DNA from: Scytalidium lignicola
Taxonomy: Eukaryota; Ascomycota; Leotiomycetes
Direction of reading: 5' to 3'
Assembly (NCBI GenBank): GCA_002812745.2
Contig: NCSJ02000251.1
Location: 1-62,969, forward strand
DNA length: 62,969 nucleotides
Each line of letters begins with the position of its first letter. The first letter of the stretch is position 1. Below, piece after piece: positions 11,377 to 24,683 of this stretch. The translations under genes were made by a program, and so were the position numbers. The notes below the pieces were generated by a model. It did no database searches. It saw only the letters and a program-made list of their open reading frames with translations, and was not told the origin of the DNA.

Positions 11377-11881
11377 CAAACTAGCCTGCCTTTCTAACAC
11401 CAATTGAACGTCAAGAATGGAGATAGGATATTTTCTTAAACTGAGAGCACATATTTTATAAGTGATACAATGTCGATTAGATCAAAGAATGAAAGTAAGT
11501 ATAAGTTATACTGGTAGGTATAAAATGACGGAACAAACCAAGTTCATCCGCTATTCAGCCGCTTCAAAGAGCCATACATAATCCACAAGGCTGAAGTGGT
11601 GCAGCATGTGCTCCAATCACAGCCTGGCTCAGCCTTGGTGGACCCCGCCATCAACCACCCCTCTTTGCCCCGCCAAATCAGGCTGAATTGGTGCCGGATC
11701 CACTTATCACCAGTCCAGCTGGTCTACCAGGAGCTGTCCATTACCCAACTGTGAAAAGTCGCGTCACCTTCTAATTTCCCTCCTCCCAATCCATCTCTTT
11801 AATCACTGCAAACGTATACATTATTTTATATTTTTACGTTGTAGATCAGCTGCGTTGCCCATCACACTGAACAGCAGCAGC
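11377..11881. other. upstream region of the aldose 1-epimerase gene
   Basis: No gene. It contains the promoter and 5' untranslated region of the gene starting at 11882, including a pyrimidine-rich stretch (about 11760-11800) just upstream of the likely transcription start. A TTG-led extension of the epimerase frame at 11855 is not a plausible start. Confidence 0.4.
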
Positions 11882-13064
11882 ATGGCGCCAACCTCTACCT
11901 TTGAATTCCTGCCTCTGGGCGCCATCATCCAGTCATTTCGCCTCCCTACCAAGAAAGGTCCAGTCAACATCGTGCAGGGTTTCCCGACTACCGCTCTCTA
12001 CCAAGCATACAATTCACCCTTCTTCGGCGAAACAATCGGCCGCGTCGCAAACCGTATTGACAAGGGTCTGATCAAGTCATTGAACGGCAAATCTTATCAG
12101 CTCGCGGTCAATGACAAAGGAAATGCTCTCCACGGAGGCAAGGTAGGATGGGGAAAGAAAATTTGGGAAGGACCAACGCGGTTAGGTTCTAAGACCATCG
12201 ACTTAGGCGCTGAAGGAGGCGGCAAGGTCGATGGTGAGACCATCAAGTTTACTTTGAGAAGCGAAGATGGCGATGAGGGGTTTCCAGGCACAGTACTTGC
12301 AAATGTGATCTATACTACTGGTACACAGAAGAATGAGCAGGGCAAGAATGTTCAGGTGCTGGAGATAGAGTATGAGGTTGAGCTTTTGGATGGTGCCGAG
12401 GAGACTGTCGTGAATATGACGAATCACTCGTATGCGATCTACTTCCTTTCCTACAGATTCCTTTATATTACTATACTATTTCATTTCATATATGATATGG
12501 GTTTGCTGACATTACGCTTCTCAAAGGTACTTCAACCTCACTGGAGCATCATCAATTGAAGGCACAGAAGTAACCCTTTGTACTGGATCTTACTTGCCTG
12601 TCACTAGCACTGGCATCCCAACCGGTGGACCAGCTCCTTTCGAGGGTGTGATAGCAAACAAGGCAGTTACCCTCGGGCCAGCCGAGCCAGACATTGATGA
12701 CTGCTTTGCTGTCCACCCCCCAACTGCCCCAGAGGCTAATAAGATTGACACCCGTTCCCTTCCTCTCAAGAGACTCGTGGCGGCCTACCACCCTTCCAAT
12801 GGCGTCCATCTCGAGGTTCTAAGCACAGAGCCTGCGTTCCAGTTTTATACTGGGAGACATATGAATGTCCCTGAGGTGGAGTACGAAGAAAATGGACAAA
12901 AGCTCAAGGTTCCTGCCAGGCCAAAGAGAAGTGCCTTCTGTGTTGAACCCAGCCGATATGTTAATGCAATCAATGTGGACGAATGGAGAGGGCAGGTACT
13001 TTTGAAGAAGGGGGAGAAGTACGGCGCTAAGGTTGTGTATCGGGGATGGGGTGATGAGGAATAA
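11882..13064 (+). CDS. aldose 1-epimerase (galactose mutarotase family)
   Basis: Two exons, 11882-12429 and 12527-13064, encode 361 residues. The 97-base intron splits the Ser codon of the NHSYFN motif, and joining the exons restores that motif exactly. GALM-family enzymes interconvert alpha and beta anomers of aldoses such as glucose and galactose, usually in the cytosol. Visible landmarks are GRVANRI (residues 53-59), LHGG (83-86, substrate-binding His), NHSYFN (181-186, general acid His182), and a C-terminal FCVEP segment whose Glu (about 323) matches the catalytic base. Length fits the family. No signal peptide is seen, so it is likely intracellular. ATG 11882 is the first ATG in frame. 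It could act on another sugar of the GALM family, as specificity cannot be read from sequence. Confidence 0.92.
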
Positions 13065-13325
13065 AAGGAACAGTGTAAATCTCGGGTGCGCTTGTGATTA
13101 TGACATTTAGAATGTAGTCCATTGTGCAATTATGGTACTAGAGTAGAGCGTGAACAATTTTCCGTTAAAAGTACAAATATGCTGCTCCTGGTATAAGGTA
13201 TTTCCAACTTACTTGTGGAAAAAGCAGAGAAAGCTCAACCATACGGCCAAAAAAAATATCATACACATGCGTATGCACACAGGAATTCCGATCCTCGCCG
13301 TCATCGCCGAGAGAGCATAGTCTCC

Positions 13326-14105
13326 CTACCAAACCTTCCACCACCTCTTGTTTCTCTCCACTTCTATCCTTTTCTCTTCTTCCTCTTTCCGCCGCCTTCT
13401 CTCTTCTCTTGCTGCCTTCGCCTGTGCCTCCTTCTCTGCCTTCTTTCGATCAATGATCTCGACCGCACGCTTCACCTGCGCCTTTTCCAAGCTTCGCTTA
13501 TATAGACAATATTCGTAACTTGCGAAGGATAACAATACAAAGGAAGAAGCAGCCCAGTTTGTAGCTTTGGGTATTGGAGCTGTTTATAAAATAATTAATT
13601 AGTAAGTTCCTCTTAAAAGATTGACTTCCAGAACTTCGACTGCATCCACCTCACTCGCAAATCTACGGAATCGCTAGCTCCAGAACAGTAGAATTCTCCA
13701 GAAGGAGACCAATTGAATTTAAAATTAAAGTTACTCACCACCTAAGAGTGCTCTTAGTCCACCAATCCCAAATCCGGCTCCGATCCCGGTCAACAGAGAG
13801 TCCCGGACGCATGGATACATATGAACCTGCTTGAGATCCCCCAGCCGCACAGTTTTCAGCGCATTGGTGAATGTAGGCTCCAATTGCTTGCTCTTTGATC
13901 CAGCAGTGTTCTGGCTCGCAGATAGTGGGAGCTCGTTGGCATTGTCAGGCCCGGATGATGAAGCAGTAGGACTCGATGAGTGGAAGACTTCGTAGATTTT
14001 GGGCTTGGCGGATTGGATGTGTTCGGGAGGTGCGGTTGCACCGGGAGGTGGTGCTGGGGGGGAGCCAGAGCGAGAGGAAGGGGACTCTCGTGTATCGTCT
14101 GCCAT
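13326..14105 (-). CDS. COX20: COX20, cytochrome c oxidase assembly protein
   Basis: Two exons on the minus strand, 14105-13739 and 13579-13326, with a 159-base intron (donor GTGAGT, acceptor ACAG), encode 206 residues. COX20 is a mitochondrial inner-membrane chaperone that handles newly made Cox2 during complex IV assembly. The first hundred residues are Ser/Pro-rich and low complexity. They are followed by two membrane segments, about 101-122 (DSLLTGIGAGFGIGGLRALL) and 129-146, joined by the conserved APIPKATNWA-type turn that the splice junction creates. A basic, Arg/Lys/Glu-rich helix containing KRAVEIIDRKKAEKEA follows. Start ATG 14105. It is divergent from POL2, with a 419-base shared upstream region. 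The family call rests on the membrane-pair pattern and the helix after it. Confidence 0.85.
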
Positions 14106-14524
14106 TTCTTTTATTATTTGTAGATTTTTACTGCTGACATATTCGTTTATTTAAAAATTATATTTGAAGCTATCGCATGATGTCGATTTGACAGGGATAG
14201 ATACCGTATTCTGTTGGGCCTTAAAATTAAGGCAACAAGACGCGAAGACACTTTACGCGCTTTGGGTGAGCCGGTTAGTAAACGTCGACGCGTCGATTTT
14301 GATTGAACAATATCTGGAGGACATGCGAACTGCAACCACTCCTACCTATATACCTTGGCTTGATACCCGGAGTTGGTGTTTTACAGTTTCATATATTTAA
14401 TTGATTTAAACAAGTCAGCAATTCTTTAGTTAGACTTGCTTAACTTTCGGTGGGACGCCACGTACAATACCAAGTCGCGGCGTCAGGACGTCCCTCTCCT
14501 CTTTAGAGGCAGCATCTTTCAATT
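14106..14524. other. shared upstream region of COX20 and POL2
   Basis: This 419-base stretch has no gene and lies between two divergent starts. It must hold both promoters. ACGCG cores at 14240-14293 are the only regulatory signal I recognise. Confidence 0.6.
14240..14293. promoter_or_regulatory. cluster of MluI cell-cycle box (MCB) cores upstream of POL2
   Basis: A full palindromic ACGCGT lies at 14288-14293. ACGCG cores lie at 14240-14244 and 14255-14259, so three fall within 54 bases and 232-285 bases upstream of the POL2 start. In yeasts, ACGCGT is bound by MBF (Mbp1/Swi6) to drive G1/S expression of replication genes. That this applies here is an inference from position and the nature of the target gene. 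Confidence 0.55.
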
Positions 14525-17500
14525 ATGGCTGGGACTCGGCGACCACAGAATGGCTATCGAAGAGGAGGGAAGCAAGCCTACTATGGCCCTCGAAAGACGA
14601 AAACATTCGCGGCCACGGGCCGCAGTGAAGCAACGTCCGCCGATGAGCGACGCGAATCCAATCGACTTGCACATAGCATTGACGAAGCAATGGGCTTCGC
14701 GCGGTATGAAAGTGGGAAGAAGAAAGTTGGCTGGCTCGTAAATATCCATACCACAAGTATAGAAGACGAGAAGATTCCCGACGGCCGCTCGGCGGTGGAT
14801 TGTTACTTCATCGAGGAAGATGGAGGCACATTTAAGGCGACAGTCGAATATGAACCATACTTTTTGGTGGCTGTCAGAAGAGGGCACGAGCCAGAAGCAG
14901 AAGAATGGTTGAAAAGATCGCCTGGTGGTGGTGTGGTCAAACATATCCGGCGGATTGAGAAGGAGGACTTGAAGATGCCGAATCACTTACTGGGGTATAA
15001 GCGGACGTTCCTCGAGTTGCGGTTCTCAAACATCAATGATTTGCTTGCTGCTAGGAGGGATATTATGCCTATTGCGGAAAAGAACAAGAAGAACATGAAT
15101 GCTATGGATACGTATGCTGAGGTTGCCAGGTATGGTGGATTATTTTCTGTCTCGTCTCTCCGTGCTAAATGAGGACAATCGAGACTAACATTCTATAGTG
15201 CAAACGCTGGATTCGACCTTTTTGATGACTCACGAGATGATGATAGACGATTAAATACTTCAGTCGCAGATGCTAGCGATTTCATTGTAGATATAAGGGA
15301 ATGGGATGTACCATATCATGTACGGGTAATGATAGATTTGGGTAAGTCTTCCATATGGATTTATTTGAAACCGTATTAATCATTTGGCAATAGATATACG
15401 GACAGGAAAATGGTATACAGTGGAGGCAAAGCATGGGACGACCACTGTGAAATGCATAGAAGAACGATTGCAAATAGCTGACCCGGTTGTCATGGCCTAC
15501 GATATCGAAACGACAAAGTTGCCTCTTAAATTCCCCGATGCCGCTGTTGACCAAGTTATGATGATTTCATATATGATTGATGGTCAGGGTTTCCTAATAA
15601 CTAATAGAGAAATTGTCTCGGAAGATATCGACGACTTCGAATATACCCCTAAACCCGAATTCGAGGGGCCATTCATGATCTTCAATGAACCGGATGAGAA
15701 AGCGTGTATCGAGAGATTCTTCCTTCATATAAAGGAAGCCAGGCCTACGGTTATTGCAACCTATAACGGAGATTTTTTCGATTGGCCATTCATGGATGCT
15801 CGAGCAAGTGTCAACGGAATTGACATGTATCAGGAAATCGGCTGGCGGAAGAACAACGCCGATGATCAATATATGTGCGATTATAGTATCCATATGGACT
15901 GTTTTCACTGGGTGAATAGAGATAGTTACCTACCCCAAGGAAGTCGTGGTCTGAAAGCTGTGACAACTGCGAAGCTTGGTTATGATCCTGATGAGTTGGA
16001 CCCGGAACTTATGCTTCCATATGCTAGCGAGAAGCCGCAGACTCTAGCTGAGTACTCTGTTTCGGATGCAGTGGCTACTTATTATTTATATATGAAATAC
16101 GTCCATCCGTTCATCTTCTCGTTATGTACTATTATCCCACTTGGAGCCGATGCAGTCTTGCGGAAAGGAACCGGAACGTTGTGCGAGATGTTGCTTATGG
16201 TCCAAGCTTATCAAAAGAATATCGTTCTTCCAAATAAGCATGTGTCGCCCAAGGAATCATTCTGGGATGGCCATCTTCTGGACTCGGAAACTTATGTTGG
16301 TGGCCATGTTGAAAGTATCGAAGCAGGAGTTTTTAGATCTGATATCCCCGTCAATTTTGCTGTCGATCCTAAAGCTATTGATGAACTTCTCGGAGATCTA
16401 GATGCTGCATTGAAATTCAGCATAACAGTCGAAGAGAAAAAATCTCTGGATGACGTTACTAACTATGATGAAATCAAACAGAAAATCACAGACCAGTTGA
16501 ACAATCTCAAGGCAACGTCAAACCGGAGTGAACGCCCGCTCATCTATCATTTGGATGTAGCATCCATGTACCCAAATATCATGACGACAAATCGATTGCA
16601 ACCAGATTCTATGATTCAAGAGTCAGATTGTGCAGCCTGCGATTTCAACCGTCCCGGAAAGACGTGTGATAGACGGATGCCTTGGGCCTGGAGAGGGGAG
16701 TATCTTCCAGCGAAACGTGATGAGTATAATATGGTCAGAAATGCCCTCGAGAACGAGAAATTTCCTGGGAAATATCCTAATGGTCCTTTGAGAACATTTC
16801 AAGAATTGTCTCCAGATGAGCAAGCCGCCCTTGTGCGAAAGAGACTTCAATTATTTAGTCAGAAAATCTATCACAAGATCCATGACTCCACAACTATTGA
16901 AAGAGAGGCTATCATATGCCAGCGAGAAAACCCATTTTATATCAATACTGTTCGAGACTTTCGAGATCGTCGGTATGATTATAAAGGGAAGCAGAAAGTC
17001 TGGAAAGGGAAGACGGAAGCGCTTAAAGCTGCCGCCGCTCCTGCGGCAGAGATCGAGAACGGAAAGAAGATGATTGTGTTGTTCGACTCGCTTCAATTGG
17101 CTCACAAAGTTATTTTAAACTCATTTTATGGTTATGTCATGAGAAAGGGATCGCGTTGGTATTCTATGGAAATGGCTGGTGTGACGTGTCTGACAGGAGC
17201 CCATATCATCCAAATGGCCCGACAACTTGTGGAACGAATCGGTCGGCCCTTGGAGCTCGATACTGACGGGATTTGGTGTATGTTGCCTGCAACATTTCCA
17301 GAGAACTACGCATTTACGCTCAAGAATGGCAAGAAATTGACCATTTCCTACCCCTGTGTGATGTTGAATCACTTGGTTCACGCAAAATTCACAAATCACC
17401 AATATCAAACACTCGTGGATCCCGCAACCTTCAAATATGAGACACATAGTGATAACTCCATTTTCTTTGAAGTGGATGGTCCATATAGAGCCATGGTCTT

Positions 17501-20500
17501 GCCAACATCGAAGGAAGAAGATAAGAATTTGAAGAAGCGTTATGCCGTATTCAACCACGATGGCAGTCTTGCCGAGCTTAAGGGATTCGAATTGAAGCGA
17601 CGAGGAGAGCTTAAACTTATAAAGATCTTCCAACAACAGATTTTCAAATTTTTCTTGGAAGGGTCTACGTTAGCAGAAACATACGCCTCCGTCGCCAAAG
17701 TTGCCAACCAATGGCTTGATGTCTTATATTCTAAAGGAACGACACTTGCAGATGAGGAGCTGATCGATCTCATTGCCGAGAACAGGAGCATGTCTAAAAC
17801 TCTGGAAGAATATGGCTCGCAGAAATCGACATCTATCACCACTGCTAAACGACTTGCTGACTTCTTAGGAGAGCAGATGGTGAAGGACAAGGGGTTGAAT
17901 TGCAAATACATCATTTGTGCCAGACCAAAAAATGCTCCAGTTACTGAACGAGCTGTACCTGTTGCAATATTCTCAGCAGAAATGTCAGTCAAACAGCACT
18001 TCTTGCGGAAATGGTTAAAGGAAGACCCTTCAGATATGGATCCCCGAGCCTTGCTAGACTGGGACTACTATCTTGAGCGTCTTGGGTCCGTTATCCAGAA
18101 ATTGATAACTATTCCAGCTGCTCTTCAAAAGATTCGGAATCCAGTTCCGAGAATCGCTCACCCTGAATGGCTTCAGAGGAGGATCAACGTGAAGGATGAT
18201 AAAATGAAGCAGAAGAAGATGACCGATCTCTTTTCCAAGACACCACTTGAGGATATCACAAATCTGCAGGATCCACGGGTCGGCGATATTGAGGACTTTG
18301 GGACAAAATTATTGAAACCGAAGACAGTTGGGTCTCAAATTATAGCATCTTCTCAAAAATCTGCCCAAAAAAGGAAGTCTCCTGAACCAGCGGTGCCAGT
18401 CTCTGTCAATCCATATGCTGCCCTGCCTGAGAAAATGCCATCGCCGACGGAGGATTATCTAGGATTCCTCGACTACCAAAAGCAGAAATGGAAAATTCAA
18501 AAGCAAGCTCGAATTCGACGAAGGCATCTCTTTGGTGAATCTCGCGCAAATGCACAAAGCAATATCGGTGCCACCTTCCGTATCCAGGCTGAGCAAGTGT
18601 ATAGGAATACTTGGCAAGTTCTTGACATCAGGGGGACTGACAGTCCTGGGGTCGTGCTCGCCTTCGTCCTGATCGACTCAAAGATTCATACGCTGAAGAT
18701 CAATGTTCCAAGGCGAGTATTCCTCAATCTCAAGAGCAAAGAGCTTCCCGACATTGAGGTTGATGGCTGTGAGGCTCAGAAGGTTACCCACACTTTACCG
18801 AACGGGCATCCTTCCGTCCACCTGTTCAAACTTACAATGAGCGAGGAAGTATATGTCAATGAGGCTCAAAAGATGTCACTTTTGTTTAATCATCCTAGTG
18901 TCGAAGGCGTTTATGAGAGACAAGTTCCTCTGAATATAAGGGCCGTTTTGCAGTTGGGAAGTCTCTGCACCTTTGATGAAACCCAGCCTGGCGTTCTGGG
19001 TAAGGGTCTCGAACATGGGTTTGATCTCTCTGGTCTCATCCGAGCTGAGTCTAAACAACCCTACTTGTCACAGTCTTCTTTGGCATATCTCTATTTATAC
19101 CATGTCGTTGCTGGGGATCGCCAGATCTTTGCCTTGTTTTCGACAACAAGGGAGCAGGCTCACGTTATCATTTTACAAAAGACCAAGGGTTCGGAGCAAG
19201 ATATCCCCAACATTTCGAAGATATACAACGATCTGCTAACCAGGAGAAATCAAGAACCTGATGGGAATTCGTGGCAAAGCTGCTTTAAGTATCAACAGAA
19301 GCTTCAGTTCAAAATACATCAAGTCACGACTCGCCGAAAGGCGTTGCTGGAACTTAGTGACATGGTGAAGAAGGTCAGGAATGAGGAAACAAAGCCTCTT
19401 CTACTTGTCATCCAGTCACCCCAGAGGCGTCTTCTTGTCAATGATGCCCCTATACTTGGAGAGTTCCCCATCTTACCGCTGCGAAATGACATCGATGATA
19501 CAAACCTTCCACCGCTTGGCTGGCAATCGTTTGCTACAAAACGTCTTGTGAACCACTATCTTAGTCTTAGTTCGTGGATTTTGCATCTCACCGAGCTAGC
19601 AAGATATGGGGATGTGCCGCTCTGTAATCTCGAACGAGATGATCCACGCTTTATCATCGACATTGCGTACGCTCGGCGATTACAAAAGAATAATGTGGTC
19701 TTATGGTGGTCTGCTGGCCCAAGGCCTGATCACGCGGGTTATGAGGAAGATGATGTTCTTGGCCCTCTTGATACCGTTCAAATGCCATCAGTCAATAATC
19801 CGGGCACATATCCTTCGGTATGCATTGAGCTTGACGTTCGAAATCTTGCAATCAACACCATCCTGACTTCATCTCTCATCAACGAACTGGAAGGAAGCGA
19901 TTCTATCTCATTTAACCCTGCAGCACCGTCAGATGAGGCTAACGGGGATCCAAATAATGTTTTATATGCAGATAATGCTTTCGCATCGGCTGGTGTTACA
20001 GTTCTCCGGGAAATGGTCAAGGCTTGGTGGGCTGAAGCCTGCAAAGGGAGTAATATGGCCGATATCATGGTGCAGCATCTTGTTCGATGGGTCGAAAGTC
20101 CTGAATCTTTCTTATACGACAGATCATTGCACTATTACGTGCAAATTATGTCTCGCAAAGCATTCCAGCAGCTCATGATGGATTTTAGGAGGGTCGGATC
20201 TCAGGTCGTGTTTGCGAACGCCAACCGACTCCTTCTACAGACAACAAAATCAGAAGTTGGAAATGCTTACGCATACAGTCAGTATATCCTGAAGTCGATC
20301 AAAGCAAAACCTCTCTTCCATTTCTTGGATCTTGAGATTAAGGAATACTGGGACTACTTGGTATGGTATGACGAGTTCAACTATGGTGGCAAGGCTTGTC
20401 AAGAGGTTGTTGAAGCCGAGCAACAAACACTTGATACCATCATGCACTGGCAATTAAGCAAGTTCCTTCCAGTATCATTACATCCAATTTTCAACGACTG

Positions 20501-21347
20501 GGTGGTGGAATTTATCGAGATAATGCATAAATCGAAGCGTCCTCGAGTGCTTACAAATGGTGTCGATTCAACCCCCCGACCAACTCAACTTCCGGTGCGC
20601 AACCTTGGTGATGACAAAGAGGACAAAATCATGCTCGGGAAAGAGTTTGAAAAGCCCCTCAAAAGGCAGATTGCTGGACTCATACGCCGCCAGAAGGATG
20701 AAATGCTTCACCCAGAATTAGCTGGAGACTACCGCTTCCCTATTTTACCGGGCTCACATCTCAAGCTTGAAAATCCCATACTACAGCTTGTCAAATCATT
20801 GATGCAGGTTCTCAGTCTTGATAAGAATATTACACTTGAGGCAAGGCTCCTTCGCAAAGAGCTTCTAGCTATGTTTGAGGTCCGAGAATTTAGTCAAGAA
20901 GCTTACTTCCAGAATCCTAGCGAGAGTCTTAAGATTAGTCAGATGATTTGCGATAACTGCACCATGGCTCGAGATCTTGATCTCTGTCGCGATGAGGACC
21001 TGATCCCAGACCTAGACCCCGATGGAAAGCCACTTGACTCATCAACCAGACCATGGAAATGCTCGTTCTGCGACTCTGAGTATAAACGGCTCGACATTGA
21101 AGAACGCATGATAGCCTCTGTGGAGGGGATTATCGTTGAATGGAACACGCAAGATTTGAAGTGTTCGAAGTGCAAGACAGTGAGGGTTAATGATTTTATG
21201 GAGCATTGTAGTTGTAGTGGGGAATGGGGTGGGGATGTCAACAGGGAGGATGTGGTGAGGAGGCTCAAGGTCTATAGGAATGTGGCGAGGTTTTATGGGC
21301 TTAGGATGTTGGATGATGTTACTGAAGGTGTTTTTGCTGGGCTGTAG
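14525..21347 (+). CDS. POL2: DNA polymerase epsilon catalytic subunit
   Basis: Three exons (14525-15129, 15199-15341, 15394-21347) with 69- and 52-base introns encode about 2233 residues, close to the yeast Pol2 length. It is the leading-strand replicase of the nucleus. The N-terminal half is the active polymerase. It carries exonuclease motif I YDIETTK (Asp and Glu at 286 and 288), motif II YNGDFFDWPF (about 373-382), motif III YSVSDAVATYY, polymerase motif A LDVASMYPNIM (Asp near 636), motif B KVILNSFYGYVMRKGS, and motif C ELDTDGIW (Asp 872, 874). The C-terminal half is the inactive polymerase-like domain, ending in two cysteine clusters: CDNC...CSFC from about 2102, and CSKC...CSC from about 2172. 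All catalytic residues and cysteines are present, so it appears functional. Exon joins restore S-A-N-A and L-D-I-R. Start is ATG 14525. Clustered MCB cores lie upstream. Confidence 0.97.
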
Positions 21348-22561
21348 ATAACTTGGGAAAGGATAGCGGCGAGGTAATTGTGGAGTCTGTCGGGGCATTG
21401 CGGGAGCAATGGCGTTGCAATTGGTAGGACTTGATCATTTGCATAGAAACCTAGCATCTGGATAGTTACAAAGGTATGAATGAAATAGAAATTTTCAGCA
21501 TATCTCATGTTGAGTACGTCAGAACAGATGTTATTCAGACTTCCATGTATTTATCAATGTAACGTGTTTAAAATTTTAAGGTAGTACTCGATAAAGTTTC
21601 TGCTCTTGAGATTGATAACATAAATAATATAGTAAAAGCAGAGAAAGGGGGGGCCAAGAAAAGAAGGTTATATATGAGTCAAATAATTTAGAATCAAAGC
21701 TTTAAGCGTGTGCTGATACTGTAGAAACCAAGGGAATGGAGGAATTCGTGTTTGGCTTTTAGGTTTGGTAATAGTTGTTGAATAAATTAGTTGTATTATT
21801 GTTGATTCGCTGTAATTCTATGGTGGTCGGGTTGGGTGAATTCTAGGATACGCGTACTCTTAGGAGGGCGACTTACCAGCGGATAAGCCGTTAGTTTATA
21901 CAATTTTGTTATTATAATATATAAAAGCTATTCTTTATAAATGAATTTACTTAAGGTCCATATATAGTAAAGAATAATAAGATGCGCTTTAGTATGAGTT
22001 TCCAATTCTAAGCTCGTTCGATATCTATGATGGGGGTAGCCCAGGTCCTGACCGAGTTGTTTTCAACGGCGATAATGAGCTTGCTGGAGTTATTACGCAT
22101 ACGGGAGCAAGTGGGGATGGGTTTATAGCGTTACAACAAAGTCAGCGCAAACTATTCAGACAATGAAGAATTAAGAGGGAGGGCAAGCACGCACACGGAA
22201 TCACGGTACAGGACAGATAAGACAGCAGCGCCACACGGGATGTTCTATTCTGTTGATTTCGCCAGGGTGACACTTCCACCGTCGCGGGGCTGTTCTCTAA
22301 TAGTACTACTGTATACTCCTTTCATCCTTATATCAACTCAAAGGCTCAATCTTAATATGCAGAATGCAACTTTCAATTTCTAGTTAGCCTAATTGGGCGA
22401 TTAAACATAACTTGCAGCAGCTCACCGCCTTATGGCTCTTTCGTGGGAATGATTCTCAAAAACTATACAATTTTAGTTAATTATAATATTTTACATGTAT
22501 CTCAATTTAGGAGACAGTGGTTAATCTTATTTGTTCGGCACTGAAACGACACTGTTTTGCC
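21348..22561. other. intergenic region between POL2 and the ankyrin gene
   Basis: No gene is supported in 1.2 kb. The only open frames are short and antisense to the POL2 end. Composition is mixed with AT-rich patches (21540-21980, 22440-22510). The promoter of the F-box/ankyrin gene should lie in the right part. No repeat structure was recognised. Confidence 0.45.
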
Positions 22562-24683
22562 ATGGACAAGCTTCCAGTCGAAAGTTTGATCCATATCGCG
22601 CTGTACACTGATCTCCAGAGCTTGTATTCTTGGATATTAACTGCCAAGCGGTATCATGTTGCTTTGATAGGGGAATTGTATACTAAAGCAGTAGCCTTGG
22701 ACTTTCAGCTCGGCTGGCCGCATTATCTCCTGAGTGCAACACTCCGCAATCAAGTGACAAAGAGCTTGGTGGCTCTGCTAGATGGTACTGATATCAGAGA
22801 TATTAACAACTTTAATATCAATGTCAAAACAGCTCTTACGGAGAAAACATGGGACATTTCAGGGGTAATAAAGTCAAATGCAGGCAATCTAGGGTCGCAA
22901 GCTCCTGTCCTCATCGCATCCCTTTTACACATTGCATGTCAGGTGTGTAACGACGATGTAGTGAAACTTATTCTGGCTAGAGGAGCAGATCCATCCCAAT
23001 TTGATTCCTTCGGGTGGACACCGTTGCATATGGCAGCCTGGAGCGGTAACACTGCAATAATACGATTGCTTCTAGATGCTGGAGCTAATCCAAATATCAT
23101 GCTTCCAGCAGACCAATGGTCAGAGTCTATTGAAAAACTGGCTAGAGCAACACCCTTTCATCAAGCAGTTATTAATGGGCATTTATCTGTTGTGGACATG
23201 CTGCTGGAGGCTGGTGCAAATCCTAAAGCGATACATCCTAAAAGGTGTGATGCTCTAGGCCTAACGACAATCAAAAAACAGAACACTCAGATGTTACAAC
23301 ATCTTCTGATGACTGGTTTTTATGATGAAGACTCTATGAGACAGGCATATTACTTTTCATACAGAAACAAAGTTACAAGCACTCTTCCTTTAAATATATT
23401 GCTAGATGCCGGGCTAGATCCACAATCTTGTTTGCCTTTTTCCGTTGCTGTCAATCGGCCAGATAACGTGGAACTTCTTATCAATGCTGGTGCTGATCCA
23501 CAAAAAAGCCCTGGGTTGCTTCATCATGTTCTTAACCTCAAGGTTCTTCAATTAATATTGGCTAAAGCTCCAGGATTGTCTGCTGAGCCGCTCCCTGCTC
23601 CCCATACACTTACCCCCTTAGAGCTTCTCTACAGTAATGCTCGTGGAAGTCTTTACTTGGATGATATTGAGGCAATGGCCATGCTATTAATCGAGGATGG
23701 TTGTCCGATTCGAGAAGATGACCTAACGATCGATGACAGCCATGCAGAACCCGAAAACTTTTTNATGTGATGTAGCTTCGTGGGGACATGCACGCGTTAT
23801 TGAGGCTGCTTTACCCAGAGCAAAGGCATACTTGAGCCGGAAATGGTACGAGGGCTGTACACCCTTGCATGAGGCTATGAGTTCGACATCTAAAAATAAA
23901 CTTGCCTGTGTCAAACTTCTTGTGAAACATGGTGCCGATCTCTATGCGAAGAATGATTTCGGTGAAACTCCTTTCCAGCACCTTTTCACACGAAGTATAT
24001 TCTCAACCGACTATGCTCCACGACCAATCTTACAAGATGCAGAAGTAACAAAGTATTTTATTGACCTCGGTATTGACATTAATGCGCGTTTTAGCGCTGA
24101 ATTTACTACTGAACCGCCACTATTGCATGCTTTAGCATCAAGAAATGACCCGGCTGCACTTGTGATGATGGATTCCGGGGCTGATATATATGTTAGTGCA
24201 ACGAATGGGTGGACAGCATTGCAATTGGCTGCCCAAAATGGGTGTGTTGAATCAATGGAACGACTTCTTCAAGCGGATAATGTTGAAAGCCTCCTTGGAT
24301 CTAAAAATAAAGATACTCTACTGCATTTTGCTGTCTGTGGGGGACTCGAGAGACACAAGAAGGTGACCGGATACGGTAAAATGATGATACATCTCTTGCT
24401 TGGCCACATGAACATTTCTGTTGAAGATGTAGCTGGTAATAGAGGAGATGCGCTGAAGCCGCTGGCTTACATGGGTTGTATGGAGGTGCTGAGAAGGCTC
24501 TGTAATAGAAGGATTGTAGACCCTGGTGCTAGAAACCACCTCGGCTACACACCCTTCGACGTGATCATGTATCAGGACGGATGTCATAGATCTAATTATG
24601 ATGACAAGAAGAAACACAAGGCTGAAATAGAAGGTTTTATTAAGGAGGCAAAGCAAAAATGGCCTAAACGTCAGATGAGATAG
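22562..24683 (+). CDS. F-box/ankyrin-repeat protein
   Basis: One 706-residue frame if the N at 23764 is treated as a spurious extra base. Removing it joins ...AEPENF to LCDVASWGHARV without loss, and the N follows a T run. The first ~45 residues (MDKLPVESLIHIALYTDLQSL) look like an F-box, which would dock onto Skp1 of an SCF ubiquitin ligase. Ankyrin repeats follow, for example SFGWTPLHMAAWSGNTAIIR and ATPFHQAVINGHLSVV near residues 155-235. More lie in the second half (GCTPLHEA, NGWTALQLAAQNG, GYTPFDVI). Ankyrin repeats bind protein partners. The partner cannot be inferred. ATG 22562 is the first plausible start, since the frame extends upstream only to a GTG. No introns are seen. A true frameshift with two separate fragments is the alternative. 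Confidence 0.75.

Noticed and set aside
13215..13505. Plus-strand frame rich in Pro, Phe and Leu
   Set aside because: It is the reverse of the charged COX20 C-terminal exon.
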